Shown one piece after another: positions 8,300 to 18,396 of a stretch of 64,000 nucleotides of DNA (position 1 is its first letter; every line of letters starts with the position of its first letter). Under the pieces are notes generated by a model. It was not told the origin of the DNA and did no database searches. It saw only the letters and a program-made list of their open reading frames with translations. Made by a program: the position numbers and the translations under genes. Source of the DNA: Marinobacter profundi (GTDB taxonomy: Bacteria > Pseudomonadota > Gammaproteobacteria > Pseudomonadales > Oleiphilaceae); the NCBI RefSeq assembly GCF_002744715.1, contig NZ_KZ319379.1, positions 1 to 64,000 on the forward strand, written 5' to 3'.

Positions 8300-11167
8300 A
8301 TGCATTTTCACCGGCAATCCGCCCAGGTGTCCCTTGCCCTGCTCATTGCGTCCACCATTACCTTCGGAATGCTGGTACTGACCCTGGTACTGGTTGGCCA
8401 GAGCTTTCGCGGTATGGAGAACGCCAAAGCCACCGCTGCCGCCGATGCCACCCATCAGCTCACGGTCAGCGTCAACGACCGCATTCGTGCCATCATCGAG
8501 CCAACCTCGGTCACCCTTACCCTGCTCAGCCACGACCCGCTGACCCGTGCCAGCTCCCTGGATGCCCGGCTGCAGAGACTGCCGGTGATTGCCGATGCCC
8601 TGCGCCAGAATGATATCGTGAGTGCCGTCTATACCGGTTACGACAACGGCGAGTCCTTTTTGCTGCGCAAGGTTCGCAGCTCCGGCATTCTCCACTTCCC
8701 CGATGCTCCGCAACAGGCCTGGTTCCTGCTGCAGACCATGACCCTCGACGACACCGGGACCAGAATCGGTGAATGGCGCTTTTACGACCGTAACCTGCAA
8801 CTGCTCCGCCAGGAGCGCCGACCGGATTACAACTACGATCCCCGGGAACGCGGCTGGTTCAAGGCTGCCCGCACCACAGCTGCGACTCACGTGAGCGAGC
8901 CGTACGTGTTCTACACCACCCGGGAACTGGGGCTGACCCTGTCACGGCAGGCTGCCGGCGCAGCTGACAACATAAACAGCAACGGCAGCGTGTCCGGTAT
9001 TGACGTCACCGTGTCGGACCTCAGTCGCCAGATTGCTGACTTGCGCCAGACACCGGGCTCAAGGATTGCGATTATTAACCGGGAACAGACCGTACTGGCC
9101 TACTCCCATCCGGACCGCCTGCCCGCCAGAACGGACCAGGAAGACCCGCTTTACCACCTGGAGGAGATTCCCGACAGTCCGCTGCCGATGGCGTCCGGAC
9201 TTGCCGACAGCGAACGGGCCGAGCGGTTCACCCTGGCCGGCGAGGACTGGTACGGCATGACCGCACCACTGACCACCCTGGGGCCGGAGGAACTGACCAT
9301 TGTTATCGCAATTCCGGCCGATGAACTGCTGGCGGAGGTGTGGTCCGCCCTTGCCCGCCAGACCGGCATTGCCAGCCTGATCGCGCTGGTCTTGCTGGCC
9401 GCTGGCTGGATGCTCGGGCGCCGGGTGGGCCGGCCGCTGGAGCAGCTGACCGACCGGGTCAGCTCCCTGTCCCGTTTCCGCTTCGACACTCCCATCCGGG
9501 TGGACTCGCGCATTCGCGAAGCCAGCAAGCTCAGTATCGCCCTGGACGATATGGCCGGCACCATCCACAGCTTCCAGAACATCGCCACCACCCTCAACCG
9601 CGGCCAGGACCTGCACACCCTGCTGGGAGACATTCTCGACCAGATTATCCATATCCTGGGCCAGCACCGCGGCGCTATCTACCTGTTCAACCGCGGCAAC
9701 GGCGAGCTCGGCCTGGCCACGACCCACAACCTGGAGGGGCCAAAGACAATTCCGGATATCCGCCCGGACAGTGATGACAGTGACATTATCCGCAGCCTGC
9801 GCGGGCCGTTTTCCGGGCACCCGGTGTTCGCGATCCTGCGTAACCGCAAGAAGCAGCTGGTTGGTACGCTGATCGTCGAAATGGAAGACGGCGACCTCTC
9901 CAACATCAGCGACGACCTCGCGGTATTTGTCGACGAGATCGCCGGCTCGGCAGCGGTCGCCATCGAAACCCGGGAACTGATCGAAAGCCAGCAGGCCTTG
10001 CTGGAGGGCATCATCCGCCTGGTGGCCAATGCCATTGACGCCAAGTCACCCTACACCAGCGGACACTGCGAACGTGTGCCCAAGCTCGCCCAGATGCTGG
10101 TTGCCGAAGCCACCCAGGCCCGTGACGGCGTGTTCCGGGATTTTCAGCTGTCTGAGACGGAAACCTACGAATTCCACCTGGCCGCCTGGCTTCACGACTG
10201 CGGCAAGATCACCAGCCCGGAATATGTCGTGGATAAAGCCACCAAACTGGAGACCCTGTGCAACCGTATCCACGAGGTCCGAACCCGCTTCGAGGTGCTG
10301 CACCGGGATGCCGAGATCCGCTATCTGCAAGACTGCCTGGCTGGCGGTGACCAAGCTGGCGCACGAACCCGGCGGGATCAGGAGCAGCGCCAGTTGCAGG
10401 AGGACTTTGCCTTCATCGCCGCCGCCAACATTGGCGGTGAAAGCATGGATGACGACGCCGTTGCCCGGGTGCACCAGATCAGCAGCCGAACCTGGCAGCG
10501 CCACTTCAGCAACCGTCTGGGGCTTTCTGCGGAGGAACGCCGCGCCTTCGCGGCCGCTCCGGAGGCACGCCTGCCAGTAACCGAGCCTTTGCTGGCCGAC
10601 CGCCCGGAGCATATCGAGCACTGGGGTGAGCGGGTACCGCCGGTAACCCGGGACGACCCCCGCAACCGCTGGGGCTTCGACATGGACTTGCCGGAGCACG
10701 CCTACAACCGGGGGGAGATCCATAACCTCACCATCCGTCGCGGCACCCTGACACCGGAAGAACGCTTCAAGATCAACGAACACATCGTGCAGACCATCTG
10801 CATGCTCGACGCCCTGCCCCTGCCCGACTGGCTGTCCAATGTGCCGAGACTGGCGGGTACCCATCACGAGCGGATGGACGGCCGGGGCTACCCTTGTCGC
10901 CTGAGCGGCGACCAGATGGGCATTCCCGAGCGCATCATGGCGGTGGCTGATGTGTTCGAGGCACTGACGGCGGTGGACCGTCCCTACAAGGAAGGCAAAA
11001 CGCTGACCGAAGCCCTCGGCATCATGGCCACAATGGTGCGGGAGCACCATCTGGACGGCGATGTCTTCAACCTGTTTATCCGCTCGGGGGTTTATCGGGA
11101 GTACGCCCGTGAACACATGAAGCCGGAGCAGATCGACGAGGTGGACGAGGCCAGGTTCCTGAGCTGA
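8300..11167 (+). CDS. Membrane-bound Cache-HAMP-GAF-HD-GYP phosphodiesterase
   Basis: A 955-residue sensor. A transmembrane helix at about 13-35 and another at about 350-372 enclose a periplasmic dCache-like sensor; a HAMP follows (about 375-430), then a GAF domain (about 440-590) and an HD-GYP domain. The HD half reads HLAAWLHDCGK (about residue 630) and the GYP half reads HHERMDGRGYP (about 853). Between them is an insert of roughly 150 residues. HD-GYP enzymes hydrolyse c-di-GMP to pGpG or GMP. The ATG at 8300 with AAGGATG upstream is chosen; an upstream TTG-like extension adds 39 implausible residues. Probably lowers c-di-GMP in response to an external ligand. Confidence 0.88.
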   Translation: MHFHRQSAQVSLALLIASTITFGMLVLTLVLVGQSFRGMENAKATAAADATHQLTVSVNDRIRAIIEPTSVTLTLLSHDPLTRASSLDARLQRLPVIADALRQNDIVSAVYTGYDNGESFLLRKVRSSGILHFPDAPQQAWFLLQTMTLDDTGTRIGEWRFYDRNLQLLRQERRPDYNYDPRERGWFKAARTTAATHVSEPYVFYTTRELGLTLSRQAAGAADNINSNGSVSGIDVTVSDLSRQIADLRQTPGSRIAIINREQTVLAYSHPDRLPARTDQEDPLYHLEEIPDSPLPMASGLADSERAERFTLAGEDWYGMTAPLTTLGPEELTIVIAIPADELLAEVWSALARQTGIASLIALVLLAAGWMLGRRVGRPLEQLTDRVSSLSRFRFDTPIRVDSRIREASKLSIALDDMAGTIHSFQNIATTLNRGQDLHTLLGDILDQIIHILGQHRGAIYLFNRGNGELGLATTHNLEGPKTIPDIRPDSDDSDIIRSLRGPFSGHPVFAILRNRKKQLVGTLIVEMEDGDLSNISDDLAVFVDEIAGSAAVAIETRELIESQQALLEGIIRLVANAIDAKSPYTSGHCERVPKLAQMLVAEATQARDGVFRDFQLSETETYEFHLAAWLHDCGKITSPEYVVDKATKLETLCNRIHEVRTRFEVLHRDAEIRYLQDCLAGGDQAGARTRRDQEQRQLQEDFAFIAAANIGGESMDDDAVARVHQISSRTWQRHFSNRLGLSAEERRAFAAAPEARLPVTEPLLADRPEHIEHWGERVPPVTRDDPRNRWGFDMDLPEHAYNRGEIHNLTIRRGTLTPEERFKINEHIVQTICMLDALPLPDWLSNVPRLAGTHHERMDGRGYPCRLSGDQMGIPERIMAVADVFEALTAVDRPYKEGKTLTEALGIMATMVREHHLDGDVFNLFIRSGVYREYAREHMKPEQIDEVDEARFLS

Positions 11168-11260
11168 CGAAAGGCCGGCTGAACTGTCGGCTGATGCGCC
11201 GGAAATCCGTATACTGGGCAACATTCACCAAGATCACGATTCATTCCAGAAGGAAACCCT

Positions 11261-12034
11261 ATGTCATTTGCCATGATCATCGGCGCGCTGATCGGCTACC
11301 AGATGGGCAAGTTCCCCGGCCTGTTGATTGGCGCCTTTGCCGGTTACATGATTGCCCGCGCCCTGAAAAAGAAAGTCCGCCAGAGCATCGGCAAACTGCA
11401 GTCCGGCTTTACCGAGCCGATGTTTGCGGTGATGGGTGCGCTCTGCAAGGCTGATGGCGTAGTAACCCAGGACGAAATCCGCATGGCGGAGACACTGTTT
11501 GACCGCTTCCGGCTGACCGGGGTCCAGCGGGAGCAGGCCAAGAATGCCTTCAATCGCGGCAAGGCGGCCGACTTTGATCTGGACGCCGAACTGGCAGCGT
11601 TTCTGCGGATCAGCCGCAACCAGCCCGCCCTGCTTCAGTTGTTCCTGCAGGTACAGGTGTCCGCGGTTGCCGCCGACGGCAAGGTGCACCCGGCGGAGCA
11701 CGAGATGCTGGTGCGAATCGCCCGCCGCCTCGGCCTGCCGGAAGCCCAGGTCGACCAGCTGGAAGCCATGCTCGGCGGGCGCCAGGCCGGGGGTGCCGGC
11801 CCGGGTGCCCGGGCTGACAACCTGAGCCAGGCCTACCGGGTGCTTGGAGTTGCCCCGGAGGTCAGCGACAGTGAGTTAAAGCGTGCCTATCGCAAGCTGA
11901 TGAGCGAGAACCATCCCGACAAGCTGGCGGGGCGCGGCCTGCCGGAGAGCATGCGGGAAATGGCCGAAGAACGTACCCGGGAGATCAGTCACGCCTACGA
12001 CGTGATCAAGGAGGCCCGCAAACGGGCCGGCTGA
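11261..12034 (+). CDS. djlA: DjlA-type TerB/J-domain co-chaperone
   Basis: A 257-residue protein: an N-terminal glycine-rich hydrophobic segment (residues 5-32, GALIGYQMGKFPGLLIGAFAG) anchoring it in the inner membrane, a TerB-like helical domain (about 45-165), and a C-terminal J domain (about 190-257) with the HPD motif in ENHPDKL. This order is that of DjlA, which stimulates DnaK ATPase at the membrane. It lies 93 bp after the HD-GYP gene on the same strand and may share or follow its promoter. AGAAGGAAACC precedes the ATG. Confidence 0.9.
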   Translation: MSFAMIIGALIGYQMGKFPGLLIGAFAGYMIARALKKKVRQSIGKLQSGFTEPMFAVMGALCKADGVVTQDEIRMAETLFDRFRLTGVQREQAKNAFNRGKAADFDLDAELAAFLRISRNQPALLQLFLQVQVSAVAADGKVHPAEHEMLVRIARRLGLPEAQVDQLEAMLGGRQAGGAGPGARADNLSQAYRVLGVAPEVSDSELKRAYRKLMSENHPDKLAGRGLPESMREMAEERTREISHAYDVIKEARKRAG

Positions 12035-12128
12035 GTCAGGGGGGACAGATCGCAGGTATTCCTTAAATGACATATCGTCACGTTTTGGAATGCGCTAAAG
12101 TCTGCTCCACTTGCTGAGGAGCTCCGCC

Positions 12129-13592
12129 ATGACCGTCCCCCACTTGCACCGCCCGGTTCACGCCTTCACCAACGACGTGCTTGCCAGCCACGACGGTACC
12201 GCACTTGCGCAGCTGATTCGCACGGGCGAACTCTCGGTCGCCGAAGTAACCGAAGCCGCCATCAACCGCGCCAGGCAGGTAGAGCCGGCTGTCCATGGCC
12301 TGGCCACCGAAGCATTCGGGCCGGCGCTGGCTGCCGCAAAGAAAGCGATAGGCAGCGGTGCGTTTGCCGGGGTCCCCACCCTGATCAAGGACAACACCGA
12401 TGTCGCCGGGCTGCCCACCGGTCATGGTTCTGCCGCGGTACCGCCGACGCCGGCCGGCAAAACCAGTCCCTTCGCCCGGCAGATGCTGGCGCAAGGCTTT
12501 GTCTGCCTCGGTAAAAGCACTCTGCCGGAGTTCGGTTTCAACGCCACCACCGAACCTGCGGGAGGGCCGGCTACCCGTAACCCGTGGAACCTCGCCTATT
12601 CGACCGGGGCATCGTCAGGGGGCTCAGCCGCACTGGTCGCCGCCGGTGTGGTCCCGATTGCCCACGCCAACGACGGCGGCGGATCCATCCGCATACCGGC
12701 TGCCTGCTGCGGCCTGGTGGGCCTGAAACCGAGCCGGGGCCGGCTGGTGGATAACGAGGCGGCGCGGGCACTGCCGGTCAATATCGTGAGCGAAGGTATC
12801 GTCTCTCGCAGTGTTCGCGATACCGCCAATTTTTTTGCTGCTGCCGAGTCGTTCTATCGCAATCCGAAACTGCCACCCGTCGGCCAGCACATCCGGCCGG
12901 CAGACCGATCCATGCGCATCGGCCTGGTCGTCGACTCGATCAACGGTCACCGCACTGACGCGGTGACCCGAGCAGCAGTCGAGGAAACTGCCCGGCGCCT
13001 CGAAAGTCTGGGGCACCGGATTGAGCCAATCGATGTGCCGGTTAAGCCATCGTTTGCGGACGATTTCGCACTTTATTGGGGGATGCTGGCGTTTGCCCTC
13101 AAAACCGGCGGCCGCAAGCTGCTTCACCCGCAGTTCGACAAGCACCGGGTGGATGGCCTGACCCACGGCCTCGACCGGATGTTCCGCAGCCGGCTGGTCC
13201 ATGTCCCGGCCGCCATCTGGCGCCTGAAGCGGTCCTGTCACGATTACGCCCACGCCATGGCCGGCTTCGACGCGGCGCTGACCCCGGTCCTCGGTCACAC
13301 CACGCCCGAACTCGGCTACCTGAGCCCTGAACTGCCCTTTGACACCCTGTTTGACCGGCTGACCCGTTATGTCAGCTTTACGCCATTGGCCAATGCCACC
13401 GGGGCACCGGCAATTGCCCTGCCCGCCAGCCACACCGGGCACGGCTTGCCGGTCTCGGTTCAGCTGATGGGGCGCCATGGTGGTGAGCGAACCTTGCTGG
13501 AGCTGGCCTTCAGTCTCGAACAGAACTGGCCGTGGCCAACCGTAGCCAGCTATACCAGCGAAGGTCAGGAGCCGGCCGTCAGGGCTTCCTGA
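12129..13592 (+). CDS. Amidase-signature family hydrolase
   Basis: A 487-residue member of the amidase-signature family. The Ser-cisSer-Lys triad is visible: Lys87 in LIKDN, the glycine/serine loop TGASSGGSAALVAAG around 160-173, and the nucleophile Ser186 in NDGGGSIRIPA. Such enzymes hydrolyse linear amides such as 6-aminohexanoate oligomers, aryl amides or Asn/Gln-tRNA adducts; no gatB or gatC is near, so GatA is unlikely. The ATG at 12129 has TGAGGAG seven bases upstream. Its 3' end overlaps the convergent GGDEF gene by 28 bp. Confidence 0.85.
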   Translation: MTVPHLHRPVHAFTNDVLASHDGTALAQLIRTGELSVAEVTEAAINRARQVEPAVHGLATEAFGPALAAAKKAIGSGAFAGVPTLIKDNTDVAGLPTGHGSAAVPPTPAGKTSPFARQMLAQGFVCLGKSTLPEFGFNATTEPAGGPATRNPWNLAYSTGASSGGSAALVAAGVVPIAHANDGGGSIRIPAACCGLVGLKPSRGRLVDNEAARALPVNIVSEGIVSRSVRDTANFFAAAESFYRNPKLPPVGQHIRPADRSMRIGLVVDSINGHRTDAVTRAAVEETARRLESLGHRIEPIDVPVKPSFADDFALYWGMLAFALKTGGRKLLHPQFDKHRVDGLTHGLDRMFRSRLVHVPAAIWRLKRSCHDYAHAMAGFDAALTPVLGHTTPELGYLSPELPFDTLFDRLTRYVSFTPLANATGAPAIALPASHTGHGLPVSVQLMGRHGGERTLLELAFSLEQNWPWPTVASYTSEGQEPAVRAS

Positions 13593-15466
13593 TCCGGATC
13601 GTGACAAACGACCCGATTACGGCCCTGCGCCTTGGCAGCATATAGTGCCTCATCGGCGCGACGGAACAGCTCGCGGGTGGCATCGGCCTGATCCGGGGTG
13701 AGCGAACAGACGCCAATACTGATGGTCAGCCGCACCGTGGTATCGGAAACCCGGAAATCGGTTCCCTCAATCTCCCTGCGGATCTTCTCGGCCACCTGCA
13801 CCGCGCCCTCCTCCGGCGTATCCGGCAGGATCACGACAAACTCCTCACCACCGTAGCGGGCCGCCAGGTCCTGGGGACGGGTCACATACTGGCGGATGCC
13901 CTGTGCCACCATCCGCAGGCAATCATCGCCCACCAGGTGGCCGTAGGTATCGTTAAACTGCTTGAAACGATCAATATCGATAATCAGCAACGATAACGGC
14001 TGGCCAAACCGGAAGGCCCCGACGGACAGCGTCTGGAAGGCCCGGTCGAAATAGCCCCGATTTTTCAATCCGGTGAGTGCGTCGGTGGCATTGAGTTCCC
14101 GCAACCGCTCGTTAAGGGTTGCCAGGTCCCGGGTGCGCTCCTCAACCCGCTGCTCCAGCAGGGTATTGGCGTCTTGCTGGATCTGCAGGGATTTTTCCTG
14201 GGCGAGACGTACCTTACGCTCTTCTACCAGCAATTGGCGCTGGGCCTCGAAATTGCGTTTTTTCTCCCGGTTCAGCCGGTCCGCGAGGGCAAGGGACAAC
14301 AGGATGACCCCTATTGCCGAACCGACCTGGGTGGCATTCTCGGTCACCAGGTTGCGGGGCAGCACGGTGAATTTACTGAGCGCCAGGACGATGCCACCAA
14401 ACAGCATGAAAACCCAGGCCACACCGTAGTATCGGGCCGCCGGATCTCCCTTCATCCAGCGCACGATGCTGAGTAACAGCATCCCCGTACAACCGATAAA
14501 CGCCAGGCCGATGGTGGGCAGAATCATATAGCGGTACGGCACCAGCAAGCCGGCCAGGGCAAGCAAGCCGGCGACCGAGACCACCAGGATGGTCACCCGG
14601 CTGAGCACCGGGTGCGTCGACGGCAGCACACTGATGAAACGCATACTGAAAATACCGCCAAACACCACCACCAGGTTCAGAAACACGATGATGGCCTGAT
14701 CGTTCCACCAGGTGGCATCGGGCCAGAGGTACTGGAACGCGACCCCATGGAGGCTGGCCAGGAACAGCGGCATCGCAGTGATGTAACCGATGTAGTACAG
14801 GAAGCTCCGCTCCCCGACCGCCAGGTACACAAACAGGTTGTACAGGACCATGACCAGGACGATGCCGTAGTAAAGCCCCTCGAACAGGCTGCGGGCCTGT
14901 TCCTCGGCATGGAAGGTATCCGGCGACCACAGGGTCATTGGCACCTGCATGGAACTGGTGCTCCGGACCCGGAGCAGCACCGTCACCAGCTGGTCCGGCG
15001 GCAAATCAAGAGGTATGACAAAGTTGCGATGGTAAACCGGCCGCTCGCGGAACGGGTATTTGTCCCCCATCACCAGACGGGAAACCGGATTGCCGCCGAC
15101 GAAACTGTAGACCTCGATGTGATCGAGGACCGGATAGGCGATTTCCAGAAGGGCCGTGGTCTGTGAACCGGCTATGTTATCGATGTCGAGGCGGAACCAG
15201 TAGGCAGTATCGCTATAGCCCAGACTGACGTTCTCACCCCGGACTCGTGTCCAGGCCGCCGCGGGCAGCCCCCGGGCTTCCTCCACCGACCAGCCTTGTT
15301 GAGGTTCGGCAGCGAAGGCAACGTGATTGGTCAGTTCCAGCTGTGGGCTGCGGCCATCCCACTGCACTGTTGACGATTGCACTATCGACGATTGCACTAT
15401 CGACGAATACGCAGAGGCGGAGGCTGCCAACAGAACCAGCAGTGCGATGAACCGCGTCACGATCAC
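13565..15466 (-). CDS. 7TMR-DISM diguanylate cyclase
   Basis: After a signal peptide there is a periplasmic 7TMR-DISMED2-type sensor (about 40-165), a seven-helix 7TM-DISM block (about 170-390), a coiled coil (about 395-455) and a GGDEF domain with an intact active site GGEEF and an upstream RPQD inhibitory (I) site. It should make c-di-GMP and respond to a periplasmic ligand, possibly carbohydrate. GTG at 15466 is preferred: GGGAGGGG lies nine bases upstream and the protein then starts with a clean signal peptide; an ATG at 15529 would add 21 residues. The mature N-terminus carries IVQSS repeats. Confidence 0.85.
   Translation of the reverse strand: MIVTRFIALLVLLAASASAYSSIVQSSIVQSSTVQWDGRSPQLELTNHVAFAAEPQQGWSVEEARGLPAAAWTRVRGENVSLGYSDTAYWFRLDIDNIAGSQTTALLEIAYPVLDHIEVYSFVGGNPVSRLVMGDKYPFRERPVYHRNFVIPLDLPPDQLVTVLLRVRSTSSMQVPMTLWSPDTFHAEEQARSLFEGLYYGIVLVMVLYNLFVYLAVGERSFLYYIGYITAMPLFLASLHGVAFQYLWPDATWWNDQAIIVFLNLVVVFGGIFSMRFISVLPSTHPVLSRVTILVVSVAGLLALAGLLVPYRYMILPTIGLAFIGCTGMLLLSIVRWMKGDPAARYYGVAWVFMLFGGIVLALSKFTVLPRNLVTENATQVGSAIGVILLSLALADRLNREKKRNFEAQRQLLVEERKVRLAQEKSLQIQQDANTLLEQRVEERTRDLATLNERLRELNATDALTGLKNRGYFDRAFQTLSVGAFRFGQPLSLLIIDIDRFKQFNDTYGHLVGDDCLRMVAQGIRQYVTRPQDLAARYGGEEFVVILPDTPEEGAVQVAEKIRREIEGTDFRVSDTTVRLTISIGVCSLTPDQADATRELFRRADEALYAAKAQGRNRVVCHDPDQEALTAGS
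15371..15410. repeat. 15-bp tandem repeat inside GGDEF gene
   Basis: The unit CGACGATTGCACTAT occurs at 15371-15385 (first base T) and 15386-15400, with a partial third copy after it and a decayed one before. It stays in frame and encodes repeated IVQSS just after the signal peptide of the diguanylate cyclase. Confidence 0.8.
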
Positions 15467-15744
15467 GAACACCGTCCCCTCCCACCAGGGATTTTTGCTT
15501 CTATGGTTATACCGGAGAGTATGAATCACATTTGCAACCGATTCGCTATCTGGTCATAAAATGACTCAAAGACCCAACAAAAATACTACAAATCCAATGG
15601 AACCGTTCTTTCGTTTACAATGGACAGGGTCTCTGGTCGTTGCCATGATGAGCATAACCGGCGCGGCAATCCTGCAACATCAGGGACGCCCCCGAATCCC
15701 ATTGGCCTCGCAGCTTTTACCCGGGGCGGAGGACAGGCACCGCC

Positions 15745-17637
15745 ATGGCAGATGTCACAGGTGACAACGGAACGTTTACCGACTTTCATGCGGAACTGAT
15801 GAAACTCAGTCATAGCACCGAGTTCATTGGTTCGTCTCGTGATTTCAAGCTGGCGGCGCTCACCCACTTGTGCGCCACCAAACTGGCGGTAGAGCGGGCC
15901 AGCGTGTGGGAGCTGAGTCACGGTGGCGACCACCTGACCTGCGAATGGCTGTCGGACCGCAGCGAAACCTTTGCTACCCGCGGACCGATCCGGACAAGCC
16001 TGTTCCGCGACGATAATCCGGCCTATTTCAGCGCCCTGAGTGACGGCCGGATTCTTCAGGCAGACGACGCCCGCAGCGACCCCCGCACCCGCGACTTTAC
16101 CGACAGCTACCTCGCCCCACTGGGTATCCACTCCATGCTGGACGCCCCGGTCTTCAATGGCGCGCGGCTCAGTGGCGTTGTTTGTCTGGAATCATGCCAG
16201 CCCCGCACCTGGAGCCTGCCCGAACTGTCTTTTGTCGTCGCGATTGCCGACACGGTTAGCCTGGTCAATACCCATGAAGCCTGGCTTCATTCCAAGGAAA
16301 AACTTGATTACCTGACCCGCTTCGATTCATTGACCGGATTGCCCAACCTCGATTCCCTGCGCGAGCGCATGCGCTACCTCATCAGCAAGACCCGGCGCCA
16401 CCGCCTGTCCGGCTTTGCCCTGTTGTGGATCGATCTCGACCGGCTGAAAGCCATCAATGACGGACTCGGCCCGACCATCGGGGACGAAGTGATCTCAAGA
16501 ATCGGACAACGCCTGGGCAACCTGCCGGTTGAAGGCAAGGACAAGCTGGCGCGGATTGGCGGAGACGAATACGCGATGCTCATCCGTAACCCGGGCGAAG
16601 AGCGGGTGCTGGAGTACACCATTACACGGATCCTGGAGGAGATGACCCGCCCGGTGAATGCCGGGGGTCACATGCTGAACATCAGCGCCAGTATCGGGAT
16701 CAGCCAGTTCCCGGGCGACGGCGAGGATGCCGAGACTCTGTTGCGCAGCGCCGAAGCCGCAATGTATACCGCCAAAGACCAGGGCAAGGGCCGGGCCTGT
16801 CACTTTGACACGTCAATCCAGACCACTGCCCGGTCCCGCTTCGAGCTGGAGCGGGAACTGCGCTCGGCCATTCACAACAACGAACTGGACGTGTTCTATC
16901 AGCCGATCTTTGACAAGGGTGGCACCGCCATTATCGGCGCCGAAGCCCTGGTACGCTGGAATAATGCGCAACGGGGTTGGCTGTCGCCGTTTGAATTCCT
17001 CGACATCGCCCGCGGTGCCGGACTGATGGTTGCCTTGGGCGAGAGTGTGCTACGGGTGGTCTGCCGTGACATCGCGAAGGCCCGTACCAATGGCCGGTTG
17101 TTGCCGGTGGTGTCGGTCAACCTGGCAGCAGAGCAGGTCCTGGCGGCGGACCTGCCAGCCCGGGTGGCCGCCATCTGCCGGGAGTTCGGGGTGCCGCAGT
17201 CGGCCTTGCACTTTGAAGTGACCGAGGATGCCATCCAGGGCGATTCCGCCACTCTGCGCCAGACCCTCAACCAACTGGTAAAGGCCGGATCCGCGCTGGC
17301 CATTGATGACTTTGGCACCGGTTTTTCATCGCTGTCACGCCTCAAATCCCTGCCGTTCACCAAACTGAAGATCGACCGCTCCTTCATCCACGACATCCCC
17401 GACGACGAGGACGACTGCGCCATCACCCTCTCCATTCTCGGCCTGGCCCGGGGGCTGGACCTGTCGGTGGTCGCCGAAGGCGTGGAGACCCTCAGCCACC
17501 AGCGCTGGCTGCAGCGCCAGGGCTGTGACCTGTTGCAGGGTTTCCTCTACAGCAAGCCCGTGCCCTTTCACACCCTGCTTGACCGCCTCGCCCTGCTTGA
17601 CGGTCTGACCACGCACCACCCCACGCCAGGGCACTGA
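15745..17637 (+). CDS. GAF-GGDEF-EAL c-di-GMP protein
   Basis: A 630-residue soluble protein: GAF domain (about 20-165), GGDEF domain (about 185-345) with GGDEY at the active site, and EAL domain (about 360-615). The EAL half keeps EALVRW, VTEDAIQGD, DDFGTGFSS, KIDRSF and VAEGVET, so phosphodiesterase activity is likely. The GGDEF half has GGDEY and no RxxD I-site, so it may only sense GTP or may be weakly active. No membrane segment is seen. Its start is 278 bp from the divergently read 7TMR cyclase start, so the two may share control sequence. Confidence 0.88.
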   Translation: MADVTGDNGTFTDFHAELMKLSHSTEFIGSSRDFKLAALTHLCATKLAVERASVWELSHGGDHLTCEWLSDRSETFATRGPIRTSLFRDDNPAYFSALSDGRILQADDARSDPRTRDFTDSYLAPLGIHSMLDAPVFNGARLSGVVCLESCQPRTWSLPELSFVVAIADTVSLVNTHEAWLHSKEKLDYLTRFDSLTGLPNLDSLRERMRYLISKTRRHRLSGFALLWIDLDRLKAINDGLGPTIGDEVISRIGQRLGNLPVEGKDKLARIGGDEYAMLIRNPGEERVLEYTITRILEEMTRPVNAGGHMLNISASIGISQFPGDGEDAETLLRSAEAAMYTAKDQGKGRACHFDTSIQTTARSRFELERELRSAIHNNELDVFYQPIFDKGGTAIIGAEALVRWNNAQRGWLSPFEFLDIARGAGLMVALGESVLRVVCRDIAKARTNGRLLPVVSVNLAAEQVLAADLPARVAAICREFGVPQSALHFEVTEDAIQGDSATLRQTLNQLVKAGSALAIDDFGTGFSSLSRLKSLPFTKLKIDRSFIHDIPDDEDDCAITLSILGLARGLDLSVVAEGVETLSHQRWLQRQGCDLLQGFLYSKPVPFHTLLDRLALLDGLTTHHPTPGH

Positions 17638-17640
17638 CCG

Positions 17641-18396
17641 TCAGAGATTAAAAATAGCCATGACGTCGCGGAAGCTGGGCTCCGGTTCCGCCTCGATGAG
17701 AATCCGGCGACCGTCAGCAGGATGCTCAAACTCCAGGGCGGTAGCGGCCAGCAGTAACCGCCCCTGACCGAACCGTTCGGCAAAATAGCGGTTGTGGCGC
17801 CCCCGGCCATGGTTTGCATCGCCGATTATGGGATGACTGATGTGCTTGAGGTGACGCCGCAACTGATGCTTACGACCCGTTTCCGGAGAGAGCTCCAGCA
17901 GCGCATAGCGGCTGGTGGGGTAGCGTTCGATCGCCACCGGAAGCTCGGTGGTGGCCAGGGTACGGTAGCGGGTAACGGCCTCGCGGACCGGTTGTTCCCG
18001 CCCTTTCAGGCGGCGGTCTTCCGGCTCGTCCCGCAACGGGTAATCGATGACACCTTCTGCGGGCGGCCAGCCCCGCACAATGGCAAGGTAGGTTTTGCGT
18101 ACCGCCCCGGCCATCATCTTCTGACCGAGGACGCTCGCGGTGCCCGGGTCACGGGCAAACACCAGCACGCCGGACGTCGGTCGGTCGAGACGGTGGATCG
18201 GGTAGACATGGCGGCCGTTGTTAAGGGCACGGGCGTACTGCAGGGCGAACCGGGTCTCGTGACGATCGATGGGGCTGCGATGGACCAGCAACCCCGCCGG
18301 CTTGTGAACCGCCAGCAACCAGTCGTCCCGGTACAGCACCCGCAACGGATTTTCCCCGGCCGGCGCGATCTCCGGCGAACAGGACGGATCAGTCAT
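17641..18396 (-). CDS. truC: TruC, tRNA pseudouridine(65) synthase
   Basis: An RluA-family pseudouridine synthase of 251 residues. The catalytic Asp71 sits in HRLDRPTSG; KPAGLLVHRS, DYPL and TGRKHQLRRHLKHISHPIIGD follow the TruC pattern closely, including the TruC-like GRYPTSRYALLEL segment. TruC modifies U65 in tRNA-Ile and tRNA-Asp. The gene overlaps the end of the RND pump gene by 8 bp and so is probably translated from the same mRNA, though the two functions are unrelated. Confidence 0.88.
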   Translation of the reverse strand: MTDPSCSPEIAPAGENPLRVLYRDDWLLAVHKPAGLLVHRSPIDRHETRFALQYARALNNGRHVYPIHRLDRPTSGVLVFARDPGTASVLGQKMMAGAVRKTYLAIVRGWPPAEGVIDYPLRDEPEDRRLKGREQPVREAVTRYRTLATTELPVAIERYPTSRYALLELSPETGRKHQLRRHLKHISHPIIGDANHGRGRHNRYFAERFGQGRLLLAATALEFEHPADGRRILIEAEPEPSFRDVMAIFNL

